The translations under genes were made by a program, and so were the position numbers. 7,138 nt of DNA from assembly GCA_007127595.1 (NCBI GenBank), contig SKZA01000014.1, forward strand, positions 1 to 7,138, read 5' to 3'. The DNA is from Kiritimatiellia bacterium (lineage in GTDB: Bacteria; Verrucomicrobiota; Kiritimatiellia; SLAD01). This document shows positions 6,203 to 7,138 of this stretch, piece after piece (positions within the stretch are counted from its first letter, which is position 1; the number at the start of each line of letters is the position of its first letter). The notes below the pieces were generated by a model that saw only the letters and a program-made list of their open reading frames with translations, was not told the origin of the DNA and ran no database searches.

Positions 6203-7138
6203 TTATTTCACGGCTTCCATCGTCTGCTCGGAAACGGCGGCGGGCAACGGGAAGAACCCGTCGCGCACGACCACTTCCTGGCCTTGCCGTGAGTTGATGA
6301 AACGGATGAACTCATACGTCAGACGGTCCATCGGTTCGCGCGGGTTTTTGTTCACGTATACCATCAGGAAACGCGCCAGTGGATAGTCGCCGGAAATGCA
6401 ATTTTCGGGCGTCGGCTCATACAGGGTCGGGCTGTTGCCCGAAGCCACCGCAATGGGGCGCACGCCGGACGTGCCATAACCAATACCCGAATAACCGATG
6501 CCGAAGCGGTCCGCGGTGATAGATTGCACCACCGTGGAGGAACCCGGCTGTTCCTGATAGCGGTTATCGTCGAAATCGCCGCCGCCGAGCGCGATGTTCT
6601 TGAACAACCCGTAGGTGCCGCTCACGCTGTTGCGCCCGTAGAGCGAGATCGGGCGATTCGCCCAATCGCCAGTCAGCCCTGTATCGCCCCAGGTCAGGAT
6701 GGGACTCCCCCCGAGCCGGTAGGTGCTCGAGAAGATGGCATCGATCTGTTGCAGGGTCAGACCTTCGATCGGATTGTCCCGATGCACAAACACGGCCAGT
6801 GCATCGATGCCGACGCGAACTTCCGTGGGTGCGTAGCCGTAACGGGCTTCAAACCGGTCGATTTCAGCGCCCGTCATCGGGCGGCTCATCGGTCCGATCT
6901 GCGCCGTCCCGTCGATCAACGCCGCCGGCGCGGTCGATGAGCCGGCTCCTTGAATCTGGATGTTCACGTTGGGGTAGATGGCCCGAAAGCCTTCCGCCCA
7001 CATCAACATCAGGTTATTCAAAGTATCCGAACCGATCGAGTTCAGGTTCCCCGAAATACCCGGCACAGGAGTGTATTCCGGCAATTCCGAGTCGACCGCC
7101 AGTTGTGCCTGGGCGGACAAAGTCGCGCCAAGCACCAG
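6203..7138 (-). CDS. pstS: Phosphate-binding periplasmic protein PstS, N-terminus missing at window edge
   Basis: Periplasmic phosphate receptor that delivers phosphate to PstC-PstA. The frame is open to the window end, so the true start is outside; 311 residues are visible. The visible N-terminus, LVLGATLSAQA-QLAVD, looks like the tail of a signal peptide with cleavage after AQA, so only part of the leader is missing. No lipobox cysteine is seen in the visible part. Phosphate-site motifs of the PBP family follow: GNLNSIGSDTLNNLM (about 30-44), QGAGSSTAPAALIDGTAQIGPMSRPM (about 63-88), VGIDALAVFVHRDNP (about 108-122), and RNSVSGTYGLFK (about 168-179). The GSDT and GAGSSTAP wording resembles Pseudomonas/Marinobacter-type PstS more than E. 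coli PstS. The stop is TAA, followed shortly by a G run and a hairpin before pstC. Confidence 0.95.
   Translation of the reverse strand: MVLGATLSAQAQLAVDSELPEYTPVPGISGNLNSIGSDTLNNLMLMWAEGFRAIYPNVNIQIQGAGSSTAPAALIDGTAQIGPMSRPMTGAEIDRFEARYGYAPTEVRVGIDALAVFVHRDNPIEGLTLQQIDAIFSSTYRLGGSPILTWGDTGLTGDWANRPISLYGRNSVSGTYGLFKNIALGGGDFDDNRYQEQPGSSTVVQSITADRFGIGYSGIGYGTSGVRPIAVASGNSPTLYEPTPENCISGDYPLARFLMVYVNKNPREPMDRLTYEFIRFINSRQGQEVVVRDGFFPLPAAVSEQTMEAVK

Overview
The window holds one phosphate-uptake operon of the pstSCAB-phoU type, read entirely on the minus strand, so its gene order runs from high to low coordinates. In transcription order it contains pstS (5' end cut off by the window edge), pstC, pstA, pstB and phoU. 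About 200 bases beyond phoU lies the start of a tRNA-Gly-like gene, also on the minus strand and cut off at the other edge. No complete gene is visible on the plus strand.

The proteins form one pathway. PstS binds phosphate in the periplasm. PstC and PstA form the inner-membrane channel. PstB is the ATPase. PhoU couples the transporter to phosphate signalling, in well-studied systems through a PhoR/PhoB pair that is not in this window. A secreted PstS plus PstC and PstA with large periplasmic insertions point to a Gram-negative bacterium. The PstS motifs and the oversized permeases resemble the Pseudomonas-like (gammaproteobacterial) type, but I cannot assign a phylum. The G+C content is moderately high.

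Region by region: 1-51 is an odd tRNA-Gly-like 5' half. 52-248 is a spacer with a plausible tRNA promoter and no clear terminator. 249-941 is phoU. 955-1818 is pstB. 1830-3563 is pstA. 3564-3829 is a 266-base spacer built largely from nested repeats. 3830-6133 is pstC. 6134-6202 is a short spacer with a strong hairpin. 6203-7138 is pstS.

The core genes are ordinary. The unusual part is the two repeat-filled spacers inside the operon. Each begins, at or just after the upstream stop codon, with a run of 7-8 G followed by AGG. Each then carries related heptamers (GTGTTCA or GGGTTCA) arranged as inverted repeats. The larger spacer also encloses a 105-base palindromic element. The genes after these spacers (pstC, pstA) lack a visible Shine-Dalgarno site, while the genes after tight junctions (pstB, phoU) have good ones. 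I see no sign of a wholly new multi-gene system here.
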